Origin: a bacterium YEK0313 | Lineage (GTDB): Bacteria; Pseudomonadota; Alphaproteobacteria; Rhizobiales; Phreatobacteraceae | Direction: 5' to 3' | DNA length: 64,000 nt | Assembly: GCA_000751295.2 (NCBI GenBank) | Contig: CCMO02000001.1 | Coordinates: 3,624,615-3,688,614 of the forward strand | In this document: positions 1-10,332 of the stretch, in pieces | Position numbering within the stretch: position 1 is the first letter of the stretch | How the letters are laid out: the number at the start of each line of letters is the position of its first letter | The notes under the pieces: model-generated | Told to the model about the DNA's origin: nothing | Seen by the model: the letters and a program-made list of their open reading frames with translations, nothing else | The model's database searches: none | Made by a program: the position numbers and the translations under genes

Positions 1-1271
1 CGGGTCGCCATCGGCAGATCGTCGACCGCCAGCAGGAACAGCCGGGCCTGCGAGCGCTTGTTGAGCACGCGGATCGTATAGGCGTTGCGCACGGCGCCGT
101 CCGAAAGCCGGACGAACATCGGGTTGCGCTCGTGGATCACCGAAATGTCCGTGAACGAGCGATTCCAGAGGCCGTAGAGCATGATGAGGCCGACCACCGC
201 GATGAGCGCGGCATAAAGCACCGTGCGGACGCGGACGATCGGATAGATCTCGTCGAGGCCGGCGGCCCGACGCTCGATATTGACGTCGTTGTCATAGGCG
301 ATCAGGCCTTGCGGCCGGCCGACCTTGGTCATCACGGAATTGCAGGCGTCGATGCACAGGCCGCACTGGATGCAGCCCATCTGCGAGCCCGCGCGAATGT
401 CGACGCCGGTCGGGCAGACGACGACGCATTGCCGGCAGTCGACGCAGTCGCCCGCCGGCTCGCCCGCGGCGGCGGCCCGTGCCGCGGCCTTCACCGACAT
501 GCGCGGCTCGCCCCGGTCGTGGCGATAGGTGACGTTCAGCGCATATTCGTCGGTCAGCGCCGCCTGGATGCGCGGCCAGGGGCACATGTAGAGGCAGACC
601 TGCTCGCGCATGAGCCCGGCGAGCGCATAGGTCGTGAAGGTCAGGACCGCGATCGAGGCATAGGCGACGGCCGGAGCCTGGAAGGTCGCGAGTTCCCTGA
701 CCAGCGTCGGCGCATCGGCGAAATAGAGCACCCAGGCGCCGCCGGTCCACCAGGCGATGACCAGCCAGAGCGCGTGCTTGGCCGCCTTGCGCAGGAAGCG
801 CTCCGCGGTCATCGGCCCCTTGTCGGCCAGCATCCGCTCGCGCCGGTCGCCTTCCAGCCAGCGCTCCACGGTCATGAACAGGTCGGTCCAGACCGTCTGC
901 GGACAGAGATAGCCGCACCAGACCCGGCCGGCGATGGCGTTCATCAGGAACAGCACCAGCGCGGCCAGCACCAGAAGGCCGGTGACATAGTAGATTTCCT
1001 GCGGCCAGATCTCGATGAAGAAGAAATAGAACCGGTTGTTGGCGAGATCGACGAGCACCGCCTGGTTCGGCAGGTTGGGCCCGCGATACCAGCGCACGAA
1101 CGGCAGGAAATAATAGACGCCGAGGCAGCCGAACAGGATTGCCCATTTGATCGTACGCAGGCGCCCCGCGACACTCTGCTGATAGATCTCGGGCCGGGCG
1201 GCATAGAGCTCGCCGTCATCAGGGCTCGGGCCCGGCTGGCTGGGGACGGTGGGGTTGAGCGCGCCCCGCAT
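1..1271 (-). CDS. ccoG: Cytochrome c oxidase accessory protein CcoG/FixG (C-terminus outside window)
   Basis: This is a membrane-bound polyferredoxin needed for assembly of the cbb3-type oxidase; the family is implicated in copper handling for the oxidase. The frame is open from ATG 1271 to the window edge, giving 423 residues, so roughly the last 60-90 residues (the C-terminal Ig-like domain) lie outside. Visible features are several hydrophobic segments in the first half (around YYFLPFVRWYRG and VTGLLVLAALVLFLMNAIAG), then a 2x[4Fe-4S] ferredoxin motif around residues 270-310 (CVDCRQCVVVCP and CIQCGLCIDAC). It lies downstream of ccoNOQP on the same strand. A terminator-like hairpin after ccoP and its own FNR-type box suggest separate transcription. 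ccoHIS are not seen and may lie beyond the left edge. Confidence 0.95.
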   Translation of the reverse strand, partial: MRGALNPTVPSQPGPSPDDGELYAARPEIYQQSVAGRLRTIKWAILFGCLGVYYFLPFVRWYRGPNLPNQAVLVDLANNRFYFFFIEIWPQEIYYVTGLLVLAALVLFLMNAIAGRVWCGYLCPQTVWTDLFMTVERWLEGDRRERMLADKGPMTAERFLRKAAKHALWLVIAWWTGGAWVLYFADAPTLVRELATFQAPAVAYASIAVLTFTTYALAGLMREQVCLYMCPWPRIQAALTDEYALNVTYRHDRGEPRMSVKAAARAAAAGEPAGDCVDCRQCVVVCPTGVDIRAGSQMGCIQCGLCIDACNSVMTKVGRPQGLIAYDNDVNIERRAAGLDEIYPIVRVRTVLYAALIAVVGLIMLYGLWNRSFTDISVIHERNPMFVRLSDGAVRNAYTIRVLNKRSQARLFLLAVDDLPMAT

Positions 1272-1343
1272 GGCAGGATCCTGATCACACGCGCCGGTCG
1301 GCGCCGATTTCCCGCACCATCGGCAATACCCGAGCGATCGGCT

Positions 1344-1357
1344 TTGACCTGGGTCAA
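1344..1357. promoter_or_regulatory. FNR/FixK-type box upstream of ccoG
   Basis: The sequence TTGACCTGGGTCAA fits the FNR/FixK consensus TTGA-N6-TCAA as a 14-bp inverted repeat. It sits 73 bp upstream of the ccoG start and just downstream of the ccoP terminator, so it most likely drives ccoG under low oxygen. Confidence 0.75.
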
Positions 1358-1366
1358 GCGCCCCGC

Positions 1367-1399
1367 AAAAAAGGACGCGCGCCGGCCGGCCGGCGCGCG
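1367..1399 (-). terminator. Intrinsic terminator after ccoP
   Basis: On the minus strand a perfect 10-bp stem (arms CGCGCGCCGG and CCGGCGCGCG, loop CCGG, 1376-1399) is followed after two bases by six T residues (1367-1372). It begins 26 bp after the ccoP stop and would end the ccoNOQP transcript before ccoG. Confidence 0.75.
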
Positions 1400-1424
1400 C
1401 GAGTGCCCCGAATGCTCTTGCTTC

Positions 1425-2306
1425 TTATTGTCCCCCTCCGAGGGAATGAACGTAGACGGTCAGCGCCTTCACCGTCGTCGCGTCGAGCCGCCCGGCCCAG
1501 CCGGGCATGACGCCGCCGCGGCCGAGCGTGATGGTCTCGATCAGCGTCTTCTCGTCGCCGCCGTAGAGCCAGAGCGGCGCGGCGAGATTGGGCGCGCCGA
1601 GCTCGCGATTGCCGCGTCCATCCTCGCCATGGCAGGCGGCGCAGTTGGCCGCGAAAAGCGCACGCCCCTTGTCGAGGTCGACGCCGGGTCTCGTGGCGAG
1701 ACCGGACAGCGCCCTGACGGCATTCGCCACCGCGACGATCTCGTCCGCCTTCAGCAGGCCATTGGCGCCGCCGAAGGCCGGCATGGCGCCCTGGCGCGAG
1801 CGATCATCCCCGGTGCGGATGCCATGGCTGATGGTCTGGCTGATGTCCTCCAGCGTGCCGCCCCAGAGCCAGGCGTCGTCACGCAGGTTCGGATAGCCGC
1901 GCGAGCCGGTCGCCGCGACGCCGTGGCACGGCGCACAATTGTCGCCGAAGGCAGCCTTGCCCTGGGCGAGCGCGAAGGTCAGCAGCGCCGGATCACGCGC
2001 GATATCGCCGAGCGGGGTCGCGGCCAGCGCCGCGCTGCGCGTCGACCGCAACTGGCGCAGCGCCCCGAGCTCGGCCTCCACGTCCTGGCGCGACGCGTAG
2101 CCGAACAGGCCCCTGGTATGGCTCGATATCAGCGGCCAGGCTGGATAGACGACCCAATAGGCGACCGACCAGACGATGGTCGCGTAGAAGACATAGAGCC
2201 ACCAGCGCGGCAGCGGCGAGTTGAGCTCCTTGATGCCGTCCCATTCATGGCCGGTGGTGGTGCGGCCGCTGACCGGATCGAATTCACCCTTGCTGTGGTC
2301 GGTCAT
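1425..2306 (-). CDS. ccoP: cbb3-type cytochrome c oxidase subunit III (dihaem cytochrome c)
   Basis: CcoP passes electrons from soluble cytochrome c to the CcoO/CcoN core at the inner membrane. The 293-residue protein has the family's usual architecture: a short cytoplasmic N-terminus, one transmembrane helix at about residues 36-58 (WWLYVFYATIVWSVAYWVVY), then two periplasmic class I cytochrome c domains with haem-binding motifs CAPCH (C124-H128) and CAACH (C222-H226). Conserved downstream methionines lie in AMPAFG and VMPGW. It is last in the ccoNOQP operon, 2 bp after ccoQ. Length and motif order are ordinary. Confidence 0.98.
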   Translation of the reverse strand: MTDHSKGEFDPVSGRTTTGHEWDGIKELNSPLPRWWLYVFYATIVWSVAYWVVYPAWPLISSHTRGLFGYASRQDVEAELGALRQLRSTRSAALAATPLGDIARDPALLTFALAQGKAAFGDNCAPCHGVAATGSRGYPNLRDDAWLWGGTLEDISQTISHGIRTGDDRSRQGAMPAFGGANGLLKADEIVAVANAVRALSGLATRPGVDLDKGRALFAANCAACHGEDGRGNRELGAPNLAAPLWLYGGDEKTLIETITLGRGGVMPGWAGRLDATTVKALTVYVHSLGGGQ

Positions 2307-2308
2307 GA

Positions 2309-2461
2309 TCAGTCCTCGCTGAGCGGCATGCGTGCGGCGGCATCGAAGCGGGTGCGGTTACTCGGCCAGAAGGCGTAGACCGCGACGGCGAGAAACATGC
2401 CGACGAAATAGAGAAGGCCGGCGGTCTGGGCGAAGGTCGCAAGCAGGGAATAGGTGTGCAT
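2309..2461 (-). CDS. ccoQ: cbb3-type cytochrome c oxidase subunit IV (CcoQ)
   Basis: This 50-residue single-helix protein (MHTYSLLATFAQ...) has a hydrophobic core at about residues 13-31 and a conserved polar tail around FWPSNRTRFDAAA. CcoQ stabilises the cbb3 complex. It is too short for many gene finders, but it sits exactly between ccoO (16 bp upstream) and ccoP (2 bp downstream), as in other alphaproteobacterial cco operons. Confidence 0.95.
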   Translation of the reverse strand: MHTYSLLATFAQTAGLLYFVGMFLAVAVYAFWPSNRTRFDAAARMPLSED

Positions 2462-2477
2462 GGGGATCTCCGGCGGC

Positions 2478-3215
2478 TCAGCGGATGTTGGCGCTGGCGT
2501 CGTAGCTCTTGAAGTCGACCATGGTGCCGAGCACCTGGAGATAGGCGACGAGCGCGTCCATCTCGGTGACCACGCCGCCGGTGCTACCGCTGAAATTGCG
2601 GACCGCCGCGCCGGGATAGCGTTGCTGAAACGCCTGCAGCTCGGGACTGTCCGGATTGACCTGCGTGCGCAAGTCGGCCGCCGCGGCCGCGACCTGCTCG
2701 GCGCTGTAGGGCACGCCGGCCGCACGATTGGTGGCGAGATGCGCGGCATGGGCGGCGACGTCGAGCGGCGCCGCGGCGAGAAAGGCGTAGCCCGGCATGA
2801 TCGACTGCGGCACGATCGACCGCGGCTCGCGCAGATGCGCCACGTGCCATTCGTCCGAATATTTGCCGCCGACGCGGGCAAGGTCCGGGCCGGTGCGCTT
2901 CGAGCCCCACTGGAACGGCTTGTCGAACATGCTTTCGGCGGCCAGCGAATAGTGCCCGTAGCGCTCGACCTCGTCGCGCAGCGGCCGGATCATCTGGCTA
3001 TGGCAGTTATAGCAGCCTTCGCGGACATAGATGGCCCGGCCGGCGAGCTCCAGCGGCGTATAGGGCCTCACCCCCTCGACCCGCTCGATCGTGCTGCGCA
3101 GGTAGAAGAGCGGCGCGATCTCGACGAGGCCGCCGATGGCGACGACCACGACGATGCCGAGAGTGAGGATGATCGAGTTCTTCTCGAAGATGGCGTGCTT
3201 GTTCCAGAGAGACAT
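2478..3215 (-). CDS. ccoO: cbb3-type cytochrome c oxidase subunit II (monohaem cytochrome c)
   Basis: CcoO is the membrane-anchored monohaem c subunit that relays electrons to CcoN. From the start MSLWNKHAIFEKN (ATG 3215) the protein has 245 residues, one transmembrane helix at about residues 14-36 and the haem site CYNCH (C68-H72), with a methionine in MPGY downstream. A longer reading begins at an ATG (3230) overlapping the ccoN stop as ATGA. I prefer 3215 because it matches the conserved family N-terminus and has AGG at Shine-Dalgarno distance. Translational coupling to ccoN is likely either way. Confidence 0.97.
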   Translation of the reverse strand: MSLWNKHAIFEKNSIILTLGIVVVVAIGGLVEIAPLFYLRSTIERVEGVRPYTPLELAGRAIYVREGCYNCHSQMIRPLRDEVERYGHYSLAAESMFDKPFQWGSKRTGPDLARVGGKYSDEWHVAHLREPRSIVPQSIMPGYAFLAAAPLDVAAHAAHLATNRAAGVPYSAEQVAAAAADLRTQVNPDSPELQAFQQRYPGAAVRNFSGSTGGVVTEMDALVAYLQVLGTMVDFKSYDASANIR

Positions 3216-3226
3216 GTCCGATCGCC

Positions 3227-4873
3227 TCATTCGGCCGGGACCAGGGCGCCGCGGGGTTCGGCCGCCTCAGCCTCCCCTGCGCGCACGGTCATGATCAGGT
3301 TGTAGGCCATGATCAGCGCGCCGATGACGAACAGGGCACCGCCGAGAGCACGGATCACGTAGTAGGGATGCATGGCGTCGACGGTCTCGATGAACGAATA
3401 TTCGAGGAAGCCGAGCGCGGTATAGGCACGCCACATCAGGCCCTGCATGATGCCCGCGACCCACATGGCCGAGATGTAGAAGACGATGCCGATGGTCGAG
3501 ATCCAGAAGTGCCAGTCGACCAGGCGCAGCGAATAGAGCCGGCGGTTCCACAGCCAGGGAACCAGGCAGTAGATGGCGCCGAAGGAGACGTAGGCGACCC
3601 ACCCGAGCGCGCCCGAATGGACGTGGCCGATGGTCCAGTCAGTATAGTGCGAGAGGGAATTGACCGCCTTGATCGACATCAGCGGGCCTTCGAAGGTCGA
3701 CATGCCGTAGAAGGCGAGCGAGACGACCATGAGGCGCAGGACCGGGTCGGTGCGCAGCTTGTCCCAGGCCCCGGACAGGGTCATGAGCCCGTTGATCATG
3801 CCGCCCCATGAGGGCATCCACAGCATCACCGAGAAGGTCATGCCCAGCGTCTGCGCCCAGTCGGGCAGCGCCGTATAGTGCAGGTGGTGCGGCCCGGCCC
3901 AGATGTAGAGGAAGATCAGCGCCCAGAAATGGACGATCGACAGGCGGTAGGAATAGATCGGCCGCTCGGCCCGCTTGGGGATGAAGTAGTACATGATCGC
4001 CAGAAAGCCGGCGGTCAGGAAGAAGCCCACGGCATTGTGGCCGTACCACCACTGGAACATCGCGTCCTGCACGCCCGACCAGACGATGTAGCTCTTCGGC
4101 GAGAACAGCGAGACCGGCACGGCCGCATTGTTGCCGAGATGCAGGACGGCGATGGTGACGATGAAGGCGAGATAGAACCAGTTGGCGACGAAGATATGCG
4201 GCTCCCGCCGCTTCCAGATCGTCGCGAGGAAGACCATGAGATAGGTCACCCAGACGACGGTCAGGAACAGGTCGGCATACCATTCCGGCTCCGCATATTC
4301 CTTGCCCTGGGTGATGCCGAGCAGATAGCCGGTGCCGGCGATGACGATGAACAGGTTGTAGCCGAGCACCACGAACCAGGGTGCGAGATCCCCGGCGAGG
4401 CGCGCCCGGCACGTCTTCTGCACGACATAGAAGGACGAGCCGATCAGCACGTTGCCGCCGAATGCGAAGATCACCGCCGAGGTGTGCAGCGGCCGCATCC
4501 GGCCGAAATTGGTCCAGGGCAGGTCGAAATTGAGTGAGGGCCAGGCGAGCTGCGAGGCGATGAGCAGGCCGATGCTGAAGCCGGCTATGCCCCAGAACAC
4601 CGAGGCCGCGACGGCGAACTTGACCGGACCGAACGCATAGTTGGGCCGTCCGTCGATCGTCTCGGGGATCACCCCCGGCCGGTCGAGATAGCGGTTGCCG
4701 ACGGCTATGACCGCGGCGACCGAGGCGGCGGCGAACAGCAGCGCATGGAAGGCATAGCCGCCCTCCGTGGCCTTGCTGGCGACGGTGATGGACAGAAGCG
4801 CCATCGCCGCGAAGCCGGCGAGCGCGAAAGCCTCGCCGACGGTCATCTGCTTGTGCGGTATCGCCTGCCCCAT
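3227..4873 (-). CDS. ccoN: cbb3-type cytochrome c oxidase subunit I (catalytic)
   Basis: CcoN is the catalytic haem-copper subunit carrying haem b, haem b3 and CuB; it reduces oxygen with high affinity and pumps protons. The protein is polytopic, about 548 residues from MGQAIPHKQMTVGEAFALAG, with histidine ligands in conserved contexts such as MRPLHTSAVIFAFGGN, WWYGHNAVGFFLT, AGPHHLHYTALPDW and IGHVHSGALGW. A longer frame opens at 5023, but that extension lacks family similarity and runs through a perfect FNR/FixK box; ATG 4873 has AGAGG seven bases upstream. It is the first gene of ccoNOQP. Confidence 0.98.
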   Translation of the reverse strand: MGQAIPHKQMTVGEAFALAGFAAMALLSITVASKATEGGYAFHALLFAAASVAAVIAVGNRYLDRPGVIPETIDGRPNYAFGPVKFAVAASVFWGIAGFSIGLLIASQLAWPSLNFDLPWTNFGRMRPLHTSAVIFAFGGNVLIGSSFYVVQKTCRARLAGDLAPWFVVLGYNLFIVIAGTGYLLGITQGKEYAEPEWYADLFLTVVWVTYLMVFLATIWKRREPHIFVANWFYLAFIVTIAVLHLGNNAAVPVSLFSPKSYIVWSGVQDAMFQWWYGHNAVGFFLTAGFLAIMYYFIPKRAERPIYSYRLSIVHFWALIFLYIWAGPHHLHYTALPDWAQTLGMTFSVMLWMPSWGGMINGLMTLSGAWDKLRTDPVLRLMVVSLAFYGMSTFEGPLMSIKAVNSLSHYTDWTIGHVHSGALGWVAYVSFGAIYCLVPWLWNRRLYSLRLVDWHFWISTIGIVFYISAMWVAGIMQGLMWRAYTALGFLEYSFIETVDAMHPYYVIRALGGALFVIGALIMAYNLIMTVRAGEAEAAEPRGALVPAE

Positions 4874-4960
4874 GGTTCGCCTCTGCCGGAAATGTCGCGG
4901 CGCGCGGCGGCCCTCCGCCCGCTCCCGGCGCGACCATTCCCGGCGAGGCACCGGCCGACA

Positions 4961-4974
4961 TTGATGCAAATCAA
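4961..4974. promoter_or_regulatory. FNR/FixK-type box for ccoNOQP
   Basis: TTGATGCAAATCAA is a perfect TTGAT-N4-ATCAA operator. It is 88 bp upstream of the ccoN start, and a class II activator position would put transcription start near 4926. It is the nearer of the two boxes to ccoN in the ccoN-hemN divergent region. Confidence 0.85.
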
Positions 4975-5009
4975 TGGCGCGACACGCTTCGACCGCGCCG
5001 GCGGGCGAT

Positions 5010-5023
5010 TTGATCCGGATCAA
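5010..5023. promoter_or_regulatory. FNR/FixK-type box for hemN
   Basis: TTGATCCGGATCAA is a second perfect TTGAT-N4-ATCAA site, 36 bp from the ccoN-side box and 83 bp before the chosen hemN start. It probably activates hemN under oxygen limitation; each divergent unit appears to have its own site. Confidence 0.85.
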
Positions 5024-5105
5024 GGACGGCGGCGGCGCCCCGGCGTCCTGTTGGCGGCATGGCGGCCCGACGGTTCGGGATCACCCGCCCATTCCAGGCC
5101 TTGCC

Positions 5106-6470
5106 ATGCCCGGCAGATTGCAAGCCCCTTCCCCGCCGCTGGTCGCCCTCGCCGGCCGCCCGGTGCCCCGCTACACCTCCTACCCGACCGCGCCGCATTT
5201 CCACGCCGGCGTCGACCAGGCGACCTATCGCCGCTGGCTGGGCGAACTCTCGCCCTGCGCCAGCCTGTCGGTTTATCTGCACGTACCGTTCTGCGCCGCC
5301 ATGTGCGCCTATTGCGGCTGCCACACCAAGGTGACGCGGCGCGAGCAGCCGGTCGAGCAGTATCGCGACCGGCTGATCCGCGAGATCCACCTGGTCGCCG
5401 CAGCGACCGTCGCGCGCCGGGTGACGCATCTGCACTGGGGCGGCGGCACGCCGACCATGCTCGGCGCCGAGGGTCTTGCCGCCATCGTCGAGCGGCTGTC
5501 GCTGTGCTTCGACCTGCAGCCGGCCCTCGACCATGCCATCGAGCTCGACCCCCGTCAGGTCGCGCCGGGGCTTGCCGGCGATCTCGCCCGGATCGGCATC
5601 ACCAGGGCGAGCCTCGGCGTCCAGGACCTCAACCCGCATGTCCAGGCGGCGATCGGCCGGATCCAGCCGGTCGAAACCGTGGCCGCGGCGGTCGCGGCAC
5701 TGCGCGATGCCGGCCTGTGCGACATCAGCTTCGACCTCATGTACGGCCTGCCGGGACAGACCGTCGGCGACGTCGAGCGGTCGACCGCAGCGGCGCTGCG
5801 GCTGAAGCCCGACCGGATCGCCCTGTTCGGCTATGCCCATGTGCCCTGGCTGAAGCGGCACCAGCGGCTGATCGACGAAACCGTCCTGCCCGGCCCGGTC
5901 GACCGGCTCGGCCAGGAGGCCGCGGCGCGGGCCGCCATCATCGCCGCCGGCTACGAGGCGATCGGCCTCGACCATTTCGCGCTGCCCGGCAACGCCATGG
6001 CCGCCGCCGCACGCGCCGGCCGCCTCAGGCGCAACTTTCAGGGTTATACGACCGACCGCGCCGATGCCCTGATCGGCCTCGGCGCCTCCGCCATCGGCCA
6101 GTTGCCGCAGGGCTTCGTGCAGAACGCGCCGGATCTTGCCGGCTATGCCCGGACGATAGACGGCAGGGCCTTCGCCACGACCCGTGGGCTGCGCCTCACG
6201 CCCGAGGACCGGCTGCGCGGCGCCGTCATCGAACGGCTGATGTGTGATCTCTCCGCCGATCTCGACCAGGCCGCCGGCCGGCTCGACGCCGACCCGCGCC
6301 CGCTCCACGCCGATGCCGCGGCGCTCGCGCCGCTGGCGCAGCACGGCGTCGTGCGGTTCGACGGCCGGAGCGTCACCGTTCCGGAGGCCGGCCGGCCCTA
6401 TCTGCGTCTCGTCGCCTCGGCCTTCGACAGCCATCTCGGCCGCGCCGGGCGCCATTCGCGCGCCGTCTGA
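5106..6470 (+). CDS. hemN: Oxygen-independent coproporphyrinogen III oxidase
   Basis: HemN is a radical-SAM enzyme that decarboxylates coproporphyrinogen III to protoporphyrinogen IX without oxygen, supplying haem for the neighbouring cbb3 oxidase during microaerobic growth. From MPGRLQAPSP the protein has 454 residues, normal for the family. It has the N-terminal motif PRYTSYPTAPHF, the radical-SAM cysteines CAAMCAYC (C63, C67, C70) and GGGTPT. A longer frame from 4974 would begin inside one FNR box and read through the other, so it is rejected as the start. A TauE-like gene follows 17 bp later. Confidence 0.95.
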   Translation: MPGRLQAPSPPLVALAGRPVPRYTSYPTAPHFHAGVDQATYRRWLGELSPCASLSVYLHVPFCAAMCAYCGCHTKVTRREQPVEQYRDRLIREIHLVAAATVARRVTHLHWGGGTPTMLGAEGLAAIVERLSLCFDLQPALDHAIELDPRQVAPGLAGDLARIGITRASLGVQDLNPHVQAAIGRIQPVETVAAAVAALRDAGLCDISFDLMYGLPGQTVGDVERSTAAALRLKPDRIALFGYAHVPWLKRHQRLIDETVLPGPVDRLGQEAAARAAIIAAGYEAIGLDHFALPGNAMAAAARAGRLRRNFQGYTTDRADALIGLGASAIGQLPQGFVQNAPDLAGYARTIDGRAFATTRGLRLTPEDRLRGAVIERLMCDLSADLDQAAGRLDADPRPLHADAAALAPLAQHGVVRFDGRSVTVPEAGRPYLRLVASAFDSHLGRAGRHSRAV

Positions 6471-6487
6471 CCGGAGCGGCCGCCGCC

Positions 6488-7183
6488 ATGACCGCCTCGG
6501 GACTGCCGCTGCTTGTCGGCCTCATGATGGGCCTGGCGGCGAGCCTGCACTGCGCCGGCATGTGCGGCTCCATCGCCTCGGCGCTGATGCTCGCCATCAC
6601 GCCGCGCGATGCCGCGGCGGACCGGACGCGCAGCCTGCTCCTCGCCCAGGCCGGCCGGGTCGCCGCCTATGCGCTCGCCGGCGGCATTCTCGGCGCCTTC
6701 GGCTCGGGCCTTGCCGGGTTGTTCGACCAGGCTGCGGCGCACCGGCTGCTGCGCTGGGCCGCGGCGGCGACCGTCGGCTGGATCGGCCTGTCCACGGCGG
6801 GTCTTCTGCCGCCGCTCGCCGCGCTCGACCGCTTCGCCTTGCCGATCGGCCGGCGCATCGCCGCCCTGCCCGCGGGCGCGGCGGGCGTGCCGGCGCTGGT
6901 GACCGGCATCGCCTGGGGGTTCATGCCCTGTGCCATGGTCTATGGCGCGCTGTTCACGGCGCTGCTGACCGGTTCGGGTGCCGGCGGTGCGACCCTGATG
7001 CTCGGTTTCGGCTTCGGCACCCTGCCCGCCGTGATCGGCACCGCCTTCGCCCTCGACAGGCTGCGCCTCGCCGCCCGCGCGCCGGCTGCCCGCCGCGCCA
7101 TCGGCCTCGCCATCGCCGCCTATGCCGGCCTGTCGCTCTGGGTCGGGCCGGAAACCGGCATTCTCTGCCTGCCGGGTTCCTGA
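6488..7183 (+). CDS. Sulfite exporter TauE/SafE-like (UreH-type) membrane protein
   Basis: The 231-residue polytopic membrane protein has about six hydrophobic segments, with paired motifs SLHCAGMCGSIA near the N-terminus and GFMPCAMVYGAL near residue 140. These cysteine-containing half-repeats are typical of the small TauE/SafE/UreH-like family, whose members often sit beside cbb3 oxidase genes and are suspected of metal or thiol transport for assembly. The neighbourhood here (hemN, ccoNOQP, ccoG) supports an accessory role in oxidase biogenesis, but the substrate cannot be read from sequence. It is probably cotranscribed with hemN. Confidence 0.85.
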   Translation: MTASGLPLLVGLMMGLAASLHCAGMCGSIASALMLAITPRDAAADRTRSLLLAQAGRVAAYALAGGILGAFGSGLAGLFDQAAAHRLLRWAAAATVGWIGLSTAGLLPPLAALDRFALPIGRRIAALPAGAAGVPALVTGIAWGFMPCAMVYGALFTALLTGSGAGGATLMLGFGFGTLPAVIGTAFALDRLRLAARAPAARRAIGLAIAAYAGLSLWVGPETGILCLPGS

Positions 7184-7199
7184 GCCCCCGCGACGCCCC

Positions 7200-8198
7200 C
7201 TATCCGAGCAGCGCCTCGCCGTAATGAAACAGCGCCGGCGTGCCCCCGGTATGCAGGAACAGCACGGAGCTGCCGCGCCGGATGACACCCGCCTCGACCG
7301 AGCCGATGAGCCCGGCAAAACCCTTGGCCGTATAGACGGGATCGAGCAGCAGGCCCTCCGCCCGGGCGGCATGCCGGATCGCGGCATTGCCCGCTTCGCT
7401 CATGATCGCGTAGCCGGGACCGACATGGTTCTCGTCGACGATGATCTCGGCGGGCTGCCAGCGCCGGTCGATGCCGACGAGCGCGGCCACCGCATTGGCG
7501 AGCCTGGCGACACGCTCCGCGAAAGGCACCGGGCTGATGCTGACCGGTATCCCGACGATCCGGGTTTGCGGCCAGGCCAGCGCGCAGCCGGCGACGAGGC
7601 CGGCAAGCGTACCGCCGGAGCCGACCGGCACGACCAGCACGTCGGGCGCAGGCCGCCCGGCCGCGCGGTACTGCTCGGCCAGTTCGCGGGCGCAGGCGAC
7701 ATAGCCCGCCGCGCCGAGGGCATTGGAGCCTCCCACCGGGATGACATAGGGGGTCTCGCCGCGCGCCTCCGCCGCGGCGCCGAGGGCCTGCATGCGCGCC
7801 TCGTGCTCGGCCGGAAAGCGGGCCGCGTCGAGATAGTCGATCTCCGCGCCGAACAGATGGTCGAGCAGGAGGTTGCCTTGCGCCGCCGGCGGCTTCTCGC
7901 CGCGCAGCACCAGGACCGGCGTCATGCCGCAGCGGCGCGCCGCCGCCGCGGTGATGCGCGCATGGTTCGATTGCAGGCCGCCGGCGGTGAGCACGACGCT
8001 CGCTCCCTTCGCCCTGGCATCGGCCATCAGGAATTCGAGCTTGCGCACCTTGTTGCCGCCGCCACCGAAGCCGGTGAAATCGTCGCGCTTGGCGCTGAGA
8101 TCGATGCCGAGTTCGGCGCCGAGCCGCGCCAGCGGCTCGACCGGTGTCGGCGCGGCGGCGAGCGGCAGGCGGGGCAGATGGTCGAGTGTCATGCGCAT
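7200..8198 (-). CDS. D-cysteine desulfhydrase / ACC deaminase family PLP enzyme
   Basis: This is a fold-type II PLP enzyme of about 332 residues. Visible motifs are GGGGNKVRKLEF (candidate PLP lysine K50), LQSNHAR (S77-N78-H79), a glycine-rich phosphate loop VPVGSGGTLAGL and the C-terminal HTGGTPALF. These fit the D-cysteine desulfhydrase/1-aminocyclopropane-1-carboxylate deaminase family; I cannot tell the two activities apart here. The start MRMTLDHLPRLPL (8198) lies 13 bp after the ATPase stop; longer frames run back into that ATPase gene. Its place as last gene of the importer operon suggests it deaminates or desulfhydrates an imported D-amino acid or a product of imported peptides. Confidence 0.88.
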   Translation of the reverse strand: MRMTLDHLPRLPLAAAPTPVEPLARLGAELGIDLSAKRDDFTGFGGGGNKVRKLEFLMADARAKGASVVLTAGGLQSNHARITAAAARRCGMTPVLVLRGEKPPAAQGNLLLDHLFGAEIDYLDAARFPAEHEARMQALGAAAEARGETPYVIPVGGSNALGAAGYVACARELAEQYRAAGRPAPDVLVVPVGSGGTLAGLVAGCALAWPQTRIVGIPVSISPVPFAERVARLANAVAALVGIDRRWQPAEIIVDENHVGPGYAIMSEAGNAAIRHAARAEGLLLDPVYTAKGFAGLIGSVEAGVIRRGSSVLFLHTGGTPALFHYGEALLG

Positions 8199-8211
8199 GG
8201 TGTCCCGGTGG

Positions 8212-10182
<1,971 letters not shown>

Positions 10183-10186
<4 letters not shown>

Positions 10187-10332
10187 GACCGTCGGCTCCG
10201 CGACTGCGGGTCGAGAATGTCGCGCAACCCGCCGACGGTCAGGCCGGCTCTCAAGGCTTCGATGTTCAAGCGCGGTTGCCCCATCATGACCGTCGGCTCC
10301 GCGACTGCGGGTCGAGAATGTCGCGCAACCCG
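10183..10332. repeat. 49-bp direct repeat at the dppC-dppD junction (period 101 bp)
   Basis: Positions 10183-10231 and 10284-10332 are identical over 49 bp. In minus-strand reading each copy encodes the dppC tail LRDILDPQSRSRRS followed by a stop and an overlapping ATG. The spacer 10232-10283 reads MMGQPRLNIEALRAGLTVGG, which resembles the real DppD N-terminus MTDQPLLEVENLRIDLSVG. The structure is therefore a tandem duplication of (dppC 3' end + dppD 5' end), with the first dppD copy diverged and broken. Confidence 0.9.

Noticed and set aside
132..2378. A 748-codon plus-strand frame opposite ccoG and ccoP
   Set aside because: This is an antisense artefact of GC-rich coding sequence; the minus strand encodes CcoG and CcoP with haem and Fe-S motifs.
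4974..5105. N-terminal extension of HemN starting MARHASTAP
   Set aside because: It would begin within one FNR box and translate the second; HemN family proteins start near MPGRLQAP at 5106.
4971..6455. A 494-codon minus-strand frame opposite hemN
   Set aside because: No recognisable domain; hemN on the plus strand has radical-SAM motifs in the right places.
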